Origin: Streptomyces cyaneus | GTDB lineage: Bacteria; Actinomycetota; Actinomycetes; Streptomycetales; Streptomycetaceae | DNA length: 64,000 bases | Direction of reading: 5' to 3' | Assembly: GCF_004028635.1 (NCBI RefSeq) | Contig: NZ_RQJW01000007.1 | Span: forward strand, 186,001 to 250,000 | Shown: positions 51,034 through 59,667 of the stretch, piece after piece | How the letters are laid out: each line of letters begins with the position of its first letter | Numbering within the stretch: position 1 is the first letter of the stretch | Position numbers and translations under genes: made by a program | The notes under the pieces: model-generated | Database searches by the model: none | Told to the model about the DNA's origin: nothing | Seen by the model: the letters and a program-made list of their open reading frames with translations, nothing else

Positions 51034-52155
51034 TCAGACGGCGTCGGAGAAGGCGTCGGCCATGCACGCGTCCGCGATGCGGCGGCCGGCCTCCGGTGCC
51101 GTCTTGACGCCGCCGCCGTTCCAGGCCCGCACCGACCACACGTGCGGTACGCCGGTGTCCTCCAGCAGCCCGGACGCCGGCCCGCCGCCGGGTGAGCCGT
51201 AGGCGTCCGCGGCGCGGATCGTGCTGAGCGGCGCCGCTGTCGTGAGCCACGGGAAGTGGGCGGTGAGTGCGGAACGGGTGGCCTCGGCGTGCGCGGTGTC
51301 CGGCTGCGCGTCGAAGGGGGAGTCCCACACGAGGTGGGGCATGCCGATCAGCGTCCGGTCCGGGCCGACCGGCTTGGCGTACAGCCCGGTGCGCAGGTCG
51401 ATGAAGGTCGCGTGGGGCGGCGCGGGAGGGCGGCGCTCGACGATGCTCACCTGGACCGAGCGCGATCGCACCGGCGAAGCCGGCCGCAGCCCGGGCACCG
51501 GGTCGGCCGCCCAGGGCCCGACCGCCGCGACCACGGCCCCCGCGCTGATCACGCCCGCGTCCGTGCGCACCGCCGGGCGCCCGCCACGTGCCTGCACTTC
51601 GAGCACGCGGACCCCGTGGTGGACGACGGCACCGTCGGCGCGTGCCTGCGTCAGCCAGTCCGCGGTGACCTCCGCCGGTGCCACCCAGCCCGCCTCCGGC
51701 TCGACGAGGGCGACGCCGCCGAGCAGGCGTATCCCCGCCGCCTCCTCCCGCCCGGCCACCACGTGCGCCGAGGCACCCAGCGCGCCGTTGATCTGCCCTG
51801 CGGCCTCCCGGAGGGCACCCCCCTGGGCGGGGTCGGCCACGGTCACGGCGCCGACGGCGTGCAGCGCAGCCCGCCCCGACGCCCAGCACCCGGGGTCCCG
51901 GTACGTGGCCAGGCTCGACAGCGCCAGTTCCACGATCGCGGGGTCGAGGTCGTAGGCGCGCACCATGCCGCCGGAGGCGCCGGTGGCCCCGGCGGCCGAC
52001 TGCGGCGACTGCTCGACCACGACGACGGACACACCCCGGCGGGCGAGGTGGTGCGCGATGGAGGCGCCGGTGATCCCGGCGCCCACCACCACGACGTCCG
52101 CACGGGCGGGCAGGTCCCCGCCAGGAGGGGACGCTGTCGTGCCGACCTGGCTCAC
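51034..52155 (-). CDS. FAD-dependent DAO-family oxidoreductase (hydrazine-releasing type)
   Basis: A 373-residue glycine/D-amino-acid oxidase-like flavoprotein with the FAD site DVVVVGAGITGASIAHHLARRG (residues about 25-45), GPWAADPVPGL and a C-terminal VRAWNGGGVKTAPEAGRRIAD. In s56-p1 and triacsin pathways this enzyme (Spb39, Tri27) oxidises the C-N bond of the hydrazine adduct and releases hydrazinoacetic acid plus an amino-acid semialdehyde. Its GTG overlaps the stop of the hydrazine synthetase gene (GTGA), so the two are made together. A 66-bp gap follows before the GNAT gene. Confidence 0.9.
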   Translation of the reverse strand: MSQVGTTASPPGGDLPARADVVVVGAGITGASIAHHLARRGVSVVVVEQSPQSAAGATGASGGMVRAYDLDPAIVELALSSLATYRDPGCWASGRAALHAVGAVTVADPAQGGALREAAGQINGALGASAHVVAGREEAAGIRLLGGVALVEPEAGWVAPAEVTADWLTQARADGAVVHHGVRVLEVQARGGRPAVRTDAGVISAGAVVAAVGPWAADPVPGLRPASPVRSRSVQVSIVERRPPAPPHATFIDLRTGLYAKPVGPDRTLIGMPHLVWDSPFDAQPDTAHAEATRSALTAHFPWLTTAAPLSTIRAADAYGSPGGGPASGLLEDTGVPHVWSVRAWNGGGVKTAPEAGRRIADACMADAFSDAV

Positions 52156-54125
52156 GATCGCCCGTCCGCGGCAGGGGCGGCCGCCGCCCCGAGGTCGGGC
52201 GCGGCCGACACGTACCGCGTGCCGGACGGCAGGAAGGACCAGTCGGCCTCGCGAACCGGCTGTGCGGGCAGGCCCAGCCAGTCCCAGACCCGCTGGGACA
52301 GCTCAGGGACGACCGGCCAGGCCAGCGCGGCGAACACCTTGGCCGCCAGGTACTCCAGGGCCAGGCTCGTGCGCGCCTCCTCCGCCAGTGACGGGACCCG
52401 GCGCAGCCCCTCCTCCGTCGCCCGGAACTCGGCGCAGCGTGCCACGAAGGACTCCAGCAGGCGGACGTATCCACGCGCGCTGAAGGACTCCGGGAGCAGC
52501 AGACCGTCGAGCTGCTGGGTGGTCAGGTTGAGGTAGCGGTAGAACTCGCGGTGCGCGTCCGTCCAGGCACCGGTGCCCGGCACCTGGCCGCCGGACTGCT
52601 CGGTCAGGGCCGCGAAGCCGCCCAGCCAGTCCTGAGCGTCGACGTACAGCGGGTCCTGCGCCAGCTGGCCGGCGCGCTCCTGGGTGATGCGCGTGACGCG
52701 TCCTTCGGGGGCGTTGCGCAGCAGGGCCAGGCGTACGGCGTCCGGTCCCGCCGCGGCGAGCGCGTCGTCGGCCCAGACCGCGTGGCCCCGGCTGGTGGAG
52801 AACTTCGCGTCCTCCAGGTGCAGGAACTGGTTGGTGACGAACGCGGCGGGCAGGTGCTCGGTGAGGTCGGCCGCGAAGGCCAGGATCGGCAGGAGCACCG
52901 CGTAGTAGAAGCTGTTGTCGTAGCCGAGGAAGAGCGTGATCTTCGCCGGGCCACCCTGCTCGGACTCGGCCCGGGCCGCGTCCAGGAAGGTCAGCGCGAG
53001 GTCCGTCCAGGCGTCGATGGCCTGGCCGTCCCCGACGGCGACGCCCCACTCGGTGGTTCGGGCGAGCCGGTACGGGGGCAGCCCCTCGTCGAGCAGCCGC
53101 TCCACCAGGGTCTGCAGGTCGGGCGAGGTGTAGGCGCTGCGCAGGTAGTCCCGCAGCTGGTCGGCGTAGGCGTTGAGGTCCAGCCACAGCGCCTGCTCCG
53201 GGCGGGTGACGGCCGCGGTGCCGCAGATCCGGCACTGCAGGCCGGTGAGCTCCCGGGCTTCGTTGGGCCGGCCGCAGGCCTCGCAGATCTCCCCGTCGCT
53301 GGCCGCGCCGCAGTGCGCGCAGGCCCCGCGGGCGAACGCCTGGTGCAGCGACAGGTCGCACGTCGGGCAGTACGCCGTCTCCCGCTTCTCCTCCGTGACG
53401 GCGGCCGAGGACGCCACCCGGGCGAACAACTCCCGCATCCGGTCGGCGTGTTCGGGGTCCCCGGTGGGACGGGTGAGCCGGTCGCAGCCGACGCCCGCCG
53501 CGCGCAGGGTCGCCAGGATGGCGTCGCCCTCGGCCGTGGCCACGTCGGCCGGGTCCGTACCGCGCAGTCGCGCGGCGGTGGCGACATACGACTGGTGGTC
53601 ATCGGTGCCGGTCACGTACCGGGCGTCGCGGCCCATGCTGCGCAGCGCGCGCACCAGCATGTCGGCCCGGACGTACGGGCCCGCGAGGTGGCCCAGGTGC
53701 AGTCCGCCGTTGGGCGTGGGCGGGGGGCAGAAGACCAGCGTGCGCTCGGCGAGCGCGCCGCGCGGAGGGGCTTCTTCGAGGGCCTTGACGGCGCTCGGTA
53801 TGTGCTCCCAGTAGATCGAGACGATGTCGAACGCCTCGTCGGACTCGTTGCGGATCTCGTGGTAGCCGAAGGGCGAGAGGTAGACGACCCCGCCGGGTTC
53901 CAGCTCACGCTCCTCGTCGCCGAGCACCACGACGGCCTTGCCGGCCAGGACGATGAACATCTCGCCGTCCTGGTGGGCGTGCCGCTTCGAGACGGTGTGC
54001 GCGGGGACACTGCCGAAGACGGACCCGAACGGCAGCCCCTCGATGTCGGTTGCGGACAGCATGGGTTGAAGGTGCATCTCATAGGACCAGCTCATCGCCG
54101 ACCTGTCGAAGGCACGCGTGATCAC
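52152..54125 (-). CDS. Hydrazine synthetase: cupin fused to a methionyl-tRNA synthetase-like domain
   Basis: A 657-residue fusion. The N-terminal cupin has a metal site (His49, His51, Glu55 in RHAHQDGEMF, and His89 in GYHEIRN). The class I synthetase domain has HIGH variant HLGH (143-146), four CxxC zinc knuckles (CPTC, CAHC, CEAC, CRIC) and a KMSKS variant KFSTSRG. This architecture defines the enzymes that activate an amino acid, esterify it to an N-hydroxylated diamino acid and rearrange it to an N-N bond (Spb40, Tri28, PyrN). It is not a tRNA synthetase for protein synthesis. GTG 54125 has GGGGA 6 nt upstream; ATG 54095 is an alternative. Confidence 0.94.
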   Translation of the reverse strand: MITRAFDRSAMSWSYEMHLQPMLSATDIEGLPFGSVFGSVPAHTVSKRHAHQDGEMFIVLAGKAVVVLGDEERELEPGGVVYLSPFGYHEIRNESDEAFDIVSIYWEHIPSAVKALEEAPPRGALAERTLVFCPPPTPNGGLHLGHLAGPYVRADMLVRALRSMGRDARYVTGTDDHQSYVATAARLRGTDPADVATAEGDAILATLRAAGVGCDRLTRPTGDPEHADRMRELFARVASSAAVTEEKRETAYCPTCDLSLHQAFARGACAHCGAASDGEICEACGRPNEARELTGLQCRICGTAAVTRPEQALWLDLNAYADQLRDYLRSAYTSPDLQTLVERLLDEGLPPYRLARTTEWGVAVGDGQAIDAWTDLALTFLDAARAESEQGGPAKITLFLGYDNSFYYAVLLPILAFAADLTEHLPAAFVTNQFLHLEDAKFSTSRGHAVWADDALAAAGPDAVRLALLRNAPEGRVTRITQERAGQLAQDPLYVDAQDWLGGFAALTEQSGGQVPGTGAWTDAHREFYRYLNLTTQQLDGLLLPESFSARGYVRLLESFVARCAEFRATEEGLRRVPSLAEEARTSLALEYLAAKVFAALAWPVVPELSQRVWDWLGLPAQPVREADWSFLPSGTRYVSAAPDLGAAAAPAADGRS

Positions 54126-54351
54126 AGAAAATCCCCGGGTGGTGTGAAGTGGATGAGGTGGCTGAGCGCGCCGGCGGTGAGGACTGCCGGCCCGCACGGA
54201 CGGCCTGTTCAGGCGGTCGGGACGAGCCGTGCGGTCTTCGAGGCAGGCTCTTGTGGCGAAGCGCGACATGGACTCGGCGCGAACTCGGTCTGCGCGTACG
54301 TCATGTCGTGAGGCAAGCGGAGCGTCTTACGGGCGCGGCCCCCGAGGACGG

Positions 54352-54906
54352 TCAGGCGTCGGCCCCTCGTCGCTCGGCCATGCCGCGCAGCTGAGTCGGA
54401 GTGCCGTCGGGGGCGAAAGGCTGGCGGAGGGTGAACGAGACGGGAGTCGCACCGTTGTCGTGCAGGTGCTCCAGCCGGTAACAGGCGTCCGACCAGGTGG
54501 GGATGGTGTCATCGGAGACCCACCACACCGCGTAGGTGGGCCACTCGGGCTTGAGGAACCACTCGTGCCGCCTGCGCAGAGTGCTGCGATGCAGTCCTGA
54601 GTAGACGAAGGAGAACACGGACTCCAGATCGCTCCACAGCGACAGAGTGGAGGCACGGCTGTCGGTCTCGTTGGTCCGGCCGCCCGTGTAGAAGCGCGGT
54701 ACGTCGAACTTGCCCCACTCCCCCCAGTCCCGCTCGAAGTTGGTTATGTGACTCTGGCCGGGGTCTTCCTTCGCCCGGGCGATGAATCCCGGGCTGCCTT
54801 CCGCCTCTTCGAACGTGGGCGGCGTCAGGTCGTCGAACTCCTGGACTTCAGGATTCCCGTACGGCTTCTTCAGGATCGCGAAAGTAGTGAACGCGACGCG
54901 CGACAT
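54352..54906 (-). CDS. DUF3291-family protein (dimeric alpha/beta-barrel)
   Basis: A 184-residue protein starting MSRVAFTTFAILKKPYGNPE, with the DUF3291 features SLWSDLESVFSFVYSGLHRSTLRRRHEWF and PTYAVWWVSDDTIPTW. The family adopts a dimeric ferredoxin-like barrel related to antibiotic-biosynthesis monooxygenases and stress proteins, with no proven chemistry. A strong GGGGAGGA ribosome site precedes the ATG, 30 bp after the transporter gene, so it is part of the cluster operon. A 226-bp gap without a gene separates it from the hydrazine synthetase, where a second promoter could lie. Confidence 0.82.
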   Translation of the reverse strand: MSRVAFTTFAILKKPYGNPEVQEFDDLTPPTFEEAEGSPGFIARAKEDPGQSHITNFERDWGEWGKFDVPRFYTGGRTNETDSRASTLSLWSDLESVFSFVYSGLHRSTLRRRHEWFLKPEWPTYAVWWVSDDTIPTWSDACYRLEHLHDNGATPVSFTLRQPFAPDGTPTQLRGMAERRGADA

Positions 54907-54936
54907 CAGTCTCTGTCCTCCCCTTGTGTGTACCGT

Positions 54937-55929
54937 TCATGAACTCACCTCGGCCTTTTCGGTGAGTTTGGCTTCGGTGGCCGGCGGTGTTGTGCGGGTA
55001 CGGCGGAGGGCCAACAGAACGCCACCGATGAGCAGTGCGATTCCGGCCAGCTCCAACGGCGGTGGCATACGGCCGTCCCACGTAAAGACATAGATCAGTC
55101 CGGAAATCACCTGGATGACGACGAGCTGCCCCGCGATGGAAATCGGCACCAATCCCGAGGAACGGTTCCAGAGCACTGTTCCGACCCATGAGACGAGGAA
55201 CCCGAGAACCACACTGCCGATGAGCAGCGGGACGAACGAGTCCGCTCCGCCGATGTGCACTCCGCCGGACATGGCGGCGATCGGCAGGGCGAGCAGGGAA
55301 AGCGCCAGGTTGCACACGCCCATGAGCGTGGACCAGGTGGACGGCTGGATCTCCGGGTGCCTTCTGAGGAAGGCGGCGTTGGACACCGCGTACCACGTCC
55401 ACAGGCACAGCGCCGTCAGCGCCGACGCGAGGCCGATCGCCCACGTCGTTCCGTCGTGACCGCTGAGGGCCGTGTCCCAGTCGACCTCCATGAGATTGAC
55501 CAGGACCAGACCGACCGTGATGAATCCGAGGGGAATCAGCAGCCGCGAGAACGGAAACTCCTTGCGGACCCAGTTGCCCGTCACCGCAACGGTCACGGGG
55601 AGCGTTCCGATGATCACGGTGGTGATGGGCGCCCCTGTGTGCCTGATCCCCTGCACCAGGAAGAAGTAGTAGCCCACGTGGCCGGCGAAGGCGAACGCCA
55701 GGCCCGTGAACCATATTCGCCGATCAAGGCCGCGCATCCCGGCGCCGCGCGTGAAGATCACGATGCTGAGCGATACCAGTCCGAAGACGAGGTACCGCCC
55801 CAGCGCGAGTGTGACAGCGTCCGCGTCGGGGAGCAGCACCGGCATCAGAAATGCCAGACCCCAGATCAGGTTGGCGCTGACGCCGCACAGCACCCCGATG
55901 AGAAGTGACGGAGCTTGTTTCATACGCAT
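54937..55929 (-). CDS. EamA/DMT-family exporter
   Basis: A 330-residue drug/metabolite transporter with ten hydrophobic helices in two EamA repeats (SANLIWGLAFLMPVLLPDAD starts the first; FVPLLIGSVVLGFLVSWVGTVLWNRSSGLVPIS lies in the second). It probably exports the cluster product or an intermediate. ATG 55929 (or ATG 55923, two codons later) follows the flavoprotein gene by 37 bp. The C-terminal tail is Thr/Glu-rich. Confidence 0.88.
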   Translation of the reverse strand: MRMKQAPSLLIGVLCGVSANLIWGLAFLMPVLLPDADAVTLALGRYLVFGLVSLSIVIFTRGAGMRGLDRRIWFTGLAFAFAGHVGYYFFLVQGIRHTGAPITTVIIGTLPVTVAVTGNWVRKEFPFSRLLIPLGFITVGLVLVNLMEVDWDTALSGHDGTTWAIGLASALTALCLWTWYAVSNAAFLRRHPEIQPSTWSTLMGVCNLALSLLALPIAAMSGGVHIGGADSFVPLLIGSVVLGFLVSWVGTVLWNRSSGLVPISIAGQLVVIQVISGLIYVFTWDGRMPPPLELAGIALLIGGVLLALRRTRTTPPATEAKLTEKAEVSS

Positions 55930-55966
55930 ATCACTGTTTCTTGACTCTCGCGGCACATGGGACGGG

Positions 55967-57220
55967 CTAGCGTTTGAGACCAGCCGCACCTCTGGACATC
56001 AGCGCACGAACGAGGTCTCTTTGGAATTCGTTCGGCATCAGCATGCGGCCACTGAGGGCCAGATACTTCTGGCTCAGTTCCTCATTGCCGCTGATGACCT
56101 GGAACATCCGCTGCCGGGACGCCTCGTTCTTCTCGACGAGGGAATCCCCGCATATGGTCTCGACATGCGGGAGGAGGACCTCTTCGAACCGCTGCCGGTA
56201 TTCGGCCAGTCCGTCTGTGAGATCGGCCTTGGCCAGCGATCGGTCAGCGAATGAGCGAGCCAGCAGATCGGCCGACACCAACGCGAATCCACAACCGACG
56301 CCACTCATGGCATCCACGGACAGGGCCGCGTCTCCGACGAACGGGACCGAGCCCACCACCGGCTGACGAACCTGGCTCGGATAGTCGCTGTAGCCCAGCA
56401 GGCCCGTCTCCGGGACCGCGTCGGCCATCGAGGGCGCGTCCGGCAGGGCATCGAAGTAGTCCATGAACTGCTGGAGCCGGCCGTCCGCTCCCTGCCAACC
56501 CTCGACCCGCGACTTCTCCGCGAAGAGGACGAGCTGGGTCCTGCCCTCGACGAGCGGATAGACGCAGGCCAGGTCCCGGTCGTTCATGATGAAGATCGAG
56601 CGGTTGTCCTCTCGGGTCTTGATCCCCGAGAAGTAACCGAAAAGGGCCGCGCGTTCGTTCGGATGTTCTTCGGTCGCGTTGCCGAGCTCCTTGGCCAGCC
56701 GCGAACGACGCCCGTCCGCGGCCACCACCAGACGGGCCCGGAAGGGGTGGGATCCGGTCTCACCGCGGGTGTTGAGGATCCAGCCGGATTCGTCTTCCTC
56801 GATGCTCTCCACCGCGGTGGAGTCGATGTACTGAACGCCCTGCTTCTGCGCGGCCGTTCGGAGTGCGGGGTCGAGCACGCGCCGTTCGAGATTGAGCGCG
56901 TACGAATTCGGCGGCCCGGGGACATAGCCGCCGGGTCCCTCGACCAGACCGCCGGGCGTGACGAAGACGGCCTTGGTGGGCACGGACCAGGCAGGCTCGT
57001 AAAGGTGCGCAAGCCCGAGGTCGGCCAGGAGCGGCACCGCGTGCGGCTGGATGAAGTGGGTGCAGAGCCGTTTGTGGGACTGGTCGTTCATCGCCTTCTT
57101 GTCGAAGACGGCGACCCGATATCCCATCTGGCTGAAGCGGATTGCCGTGGCACAGCCGGCGATGCTTCCGCCCACCACCGCGACATCCAACGTCGACTCG
57201 TCGAAGTTCGGAGTACTCAC
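55967..57220 (-). CDS. PHBH-type FAD-dependent monooxygenase/halogenase-like oxidoreductase
   Basis: A 417-residue flavoprotein: FAD GxGxxG variant VVGGSIAGCATAIRFSQMG near residue 15, DG motif VVAADGRRSRLAKELG and FVGDAALSVDAMSGVGCGFALVSADLLA, which binds the FAD ribityl chain. It groups with PHBH/geranylgeranyl-reductase-like enzymes. No halogenase WxWxIP motif is seen, so hydroxylation or dehydrogenation is more likely. In a hydrazine cluster it might oxidise hydrazine to hydrazone or diazo, but that is inference. GTG 57220 starts the conserved part; an in-frame GTG at 57277 overlaps the preceding gene. Confidence 0.85.
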   Translation of the reverse strand: MSTPNFDESTLDVAVVGGSIAGCATAIRFSQMGYRVAVFDKKAMNDQSHKRLCTHFIQPHAVPLLADLGLAHLYEPAWSVPTKAVFVTPGGLVEGPGGYVPGPPNSYALNLERRVLDPALRTAAQKQGVQYIDSTAVESIEEDESGWILNTRGETGSHPFRARLVVAADGRRSRLAKELGNATEEHPNERAALFGYFSGIKTREDNRSIFIMNDRDLACVYPLVEGRTQLVLFAEKSRVEGWQGADGRLQQFMDYFDALPDAPSMADAVPETGLLGYSDYPSQVRQPVVGSVPFVGDAALSVDAMSGVGCGFALVSADLLARSFADRSLAKADLTDGLAEYRQRFEEVLLPHVETICGDSLVEKNEASRQRMFQVISGNEELSQKYLALSGRMLMPNEFQRDLVRALMSRGAAGLKR

Positions 57221-57266
57221 AGGTTGACTACCATCTCTCTGCTCGCGCTGACTGTCTCCCTGCTGC

Positions 57267-57959
57267 CTAGCCGGCACACCCGCAGTCGACCTGGGCGTGG
57301 GCCTCGCATTGAGCCGCCGTCCCTTCGGTGGCGTAGCCGTCCCGCTTCCACCAGTCGAGACCGCCCATCAGCTCCTTGACCCGGAAGCCCGCGGTGGCCA
57401 GCTTGATCGCCGTCTTGGTGGAGGCGTTGCAGCCGATGCCGTCGCAGTAGGCGACGTACAGCGGTGTCTTGGAGAGACCGGCCAGCGAATCCTGAGAGAT
57501 CGAGCGGTGAGGAATGCTGATCGCGCCGGGGATGTGCTCCCTCTCATAGGCCTCGCTGCTGCGGCCGTCGACAACGACCACGTCCTGGCCTTCTTCGAGG
57601 GCCGTCTTCAGATCCGCGGCGTCGGTCTCGTAGGCCAGCTTTTCCTGGTAGTAGTCCAACTGGGACCGCTGTTCACGGGACATCTCGCTGTCGCCCGGGG
57701 TCGAGTCGTCGTCTCCCATGAACCGGCCGGCTATGGCATACAGATCGCCGAGGGTGCTCGGGGTGACCAGCGAGTCCGCGTGCTCTCCCAGGTCGACGCC
57801 GCAGTCCTCCAGGAGCGTGACCAGGACGCTGATGGTCAAAAGGGAGTCCAGGCCAAGGGTGTTGAGTGGCGTGTCGTCGGGCAGTGGGTCGAGGTCCACG
57901 GGCTTGCCCGTCGCCGTCTCCAGGTATTCGGCGACCTTTTCCTTCACCGCTACAGACAT
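57267..57959 (-). CDS. Carrier protein-rhodanese fusion
   Basis: A 230-residue two-domain protein. Residues 1-80 are an acyl/peptidyl carrier protein with phosphopantetheine Ser39 in NTLGLDSLL. Residues 105-215 are a rhodanese domain (VVVVDGRSSEAYEREHIPGAISIPHRS) with catalytic-position Cys172 in YCDGIGCNAS and a second Cys177. The C-terminus has three more cysteines (218, 226, 228; VDCGCAG). Rhodaneses pass sulfane sulfur as a persulfide, so sulfur delivery to a carrier-bound intermediate is suggested but unproven. ATG is 2 nt after the stop of the first adenylation gene. Confidence 0.92.
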   Translation of the reverse strand: MSVAVKEKVAEYLETATGKPVDLDPLPDDTPLNTLGLDSLLTISVLVTLLEDCGVDLGEHADSLVTPSTLGDLYAIAGRFMGDDDSTPGDSEMSREQRSQLDYYQEKLAYETDAADLKTALEEGQDVVVVDGRSSEAYEREHIPGAISIPHRSISQDSLAGLSKTPLYVAYCDGIGCNASTKTAIKLATAGFRVKELMGGLDWWKRDGYATEGTAAQCEAHAQVDCGCAG

Positions 57960-57961
57960 GG

Positions 57962-59596
57962 CTATACCTTTTCCATAGGCTCGACGGCGCCATCGGCCGA
58001 CAGTGCGAAATAGTTGGAGTTCGACTGCTGAGCTGCTGTGGTGAGCCGCTCGATCAGTTGTCGTTCATCGGTCTTCGCGGTCGATGGGGCTGATTCAGCA
58101 GGCGACCAGGCCATCAGGGTCGGACGCATGTAGTCGGGCAGCACGCTGCGCAGGTGCGCCTCCACGTCGGCCACCGCCTGTCGTTCCTCCGCAGCGACAA
58201 CGACAGCGACCGCGTCGCGTTGGTTGCGCCGGACCACGGCTACGACCGCCCGGTCGACGCCGGAACAGCTCAGGGCGGCCCGACGGATCTCACTGAGGTG
58301 GGTACGGCGGCCCGCCAACCACGTGATCTCCTCGTCGCCGTGACGGTGGAACACGATGTTGCCGTCCTCGGCGTAGCTGCATATGTCCCCGGTCCGGAAG
58401 TAGGGCGTCCCCTCCAGATCGATGACGACACGCGCGTTTTCCTCGGGGTGGTCGAAGTAGCCGCGCATGACCTGGTCGCCGCCGACCCAGAGCTCCCCCG
58501 GCACGCCGGGCTGATGGAGTTCGGCCCCGTCCTTCATGATCTTCGCGTCCATGCCGCGCAGAGGCCGGCCGATGGGATACGCGGTCGCGCGCTCCGCATC
58601 CGCGTGCTCGACCTCGTAGGTCAGGGAGAAGATCGTGGCCTCGGGTGGGCCGAAGGCGTGGACGACACGGGTCTGCGGCAGTTGCTGCTTCCATATGTTC
58701 ATGACGGCGGGGTCGCAGACCTGAGCACCCGTCATCACCGTTTCCAGGCTGGGCAGCTTGGCCCGGGTGATCTGACGCCCGTCCCCGGTGATCATGGCCA
58801 AGAGCATCGAGACCGCGATCAGATGCGTGATGCGCTCACGGCCGATCACGGCGCGCATGACGGCACCGGCGGGAAGGCTGCGGAATTGATGGACGAAGGC
58901 TCCCAGCGACAAGGGGAGCAGCGTGTCCTCGATCGAGACATCCACATTGAATGGCGACAGGCTCAGCACGCGGGATTCCGACGTGAACCGGAGCACCTGG
59001 TTGTGGTTGCCGAAATAGGCGATGAGGCCGGCGGCGCTGTTCTCCACCCCTTGCGGCTCACCAGTCGGACCGGACGCGAAAATAATGTATGCGGCCTGCT
59101 CGGGTCCATGGGCCACGGTGGAATGGGTCGCCGCCGGCCCGGAGAGGATTTTGGCCAGTTGTTCCCTGTCCAGTCGGCAGTCGACGGGAGCGATCGGGTC
59201 CCGGTCGTCCAGCGCGATCACGGCCTTCGGCTGCAGACGCGTGAGCAGTCCTCGCAGCCGGGCCGCCGGCTCAGCGGCGTCGAGTGGGACGTAGACGGCC
59301 CCGCACTTCCAGATGGCGATGGCGAGTATCGCCATGACCGCGCGTTTTTCGGTCAGGACCACCACGCGATCCCCCGCGCCGACCCCCTGCTCGGTCAGCC
59401 GGGCCGCGACCGTCTGGGCGCCCTGCTCGAGCTGGGCGAAGGTATAGCTGACATCTCCGTCGTTGATCGCGACGCGATCCGGCCATTTAAGAGCCGGAGC
59501 CACCAGCAGATCACCGAGAGCGGGGGCGGGATTTTTCTCGTCGGCAGGATCGATCGACCATGGAGGTAATGCCATCGCTTCAGCTTTGACTACCAC
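57962..59596 (-). CDS. Stand-alone adenylation-domain protein with eroded core motifs (A1)
   Basis: A 544-residue AMP-binding protein, clearly paralogous to the one at 60556-62208 (both begin with LPPWS-DPAD). The P-loop reads FASGPTGEPQG (Ser to Pro, Lys to Gln compared with TSGSTGEPKG), A5 reads FGPPEATI (Thr to Pro) and A8 LAGRRTHLSEIRR. A4 still has FNVDVS with the Asp typical of amino-acid substrates, RTGD is intact and the A10 Lys (TAKTDE) remains. It may have lost or altered catalysis. A TTA codon is the tenth codon. It starts with GTG 59596 and is preceded by a consensus promoter. Confidence 0.9.
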   Translation of the reverse strand: MVVKAEAMALPPWSIDPADEKNPAPALGDLLVAPALKWPDRVAINDGDVSYTFAQLEQGAQTVAARLTEQGVGAGDRVVVLTEKRAVMAILAIAIWKCGAVYVPLDAAEPAARLRGLLTRLQPKAVIALDDRDPIAPVDCRLDREQLAKILSGPAATHSTVAHGPEQAAYIIFASGPTGEPQGVENSAAGLIAYFGNHNQVLRFTSESRVLSLSPFNVDVSIEDTLLPLSLGAFVHQFRSLPAGAVMRAVIGRERITHLIAVSMLLAMITGDGRQITRAKLPSLETVMTGAQVCDPAVMNIWKQQLPQTRVVHAFGPPEATIFSLTYEVEHADAERATAYPIGRPLRGMDAKIMKDGAELHQPGVPGELWVGGDQVMRGYFDHPEENARVVIDLEGTPYFRTGDICSYAEDGNIVFHRHGDEEITWLAGRRTHLSEIRRAALSCSGVDRAVVAVVRRNQRDAVAVVVAAEERQAVADVEAHLRSVLPDYMRPTLMAWSPAESAPSTAKTDERQLIERLTTAAQQSNSNYFALSADGAVEPMEKV

Positions 59597-59639
59597 TCTT
59601 TCTCAATCCTGCCTTTCCGTTCGAATTCCTCTTGCCGAT

Positions 59640-59667
59640 GTTATAGAACCGTAATATTGGCCGTCAA
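59640..59667 (-). promoter_or_regulatory. Vegetative-type promoter for the A1-carrier-flavoprotein operon
   Basis: On the minus strand TTGACG (59667-59662), a 16-nt spacer and TATAAC (59645-59640) form the best -35/-10 pair in the cluster. It overlaps the end of the esterase gene, leaving a leader of roughly 37 nt before GTG 59596. Confidence 0.7.

Noticed and set aside
52152..54125. Second housekeeping or resistance methionyl-tRNA synthetase
   Set aside because: The fused N-terminal cupin, altered KMSKS (KFSTSRG) and coupling to a DAO-like oxidase and N-hydroxylase identify the hydrazine synthetase family instead.
54126..54351. Inverted CGACATG/CATGTCG (54264-54270 and 54302-54308) as an operator before the hydrazine synthetase
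   Set aside because: The arms are only 7 bp and 31 bp apart, so they are likely chance. A promoter in this gap remains possible but no -35/-10 pair is convincing.
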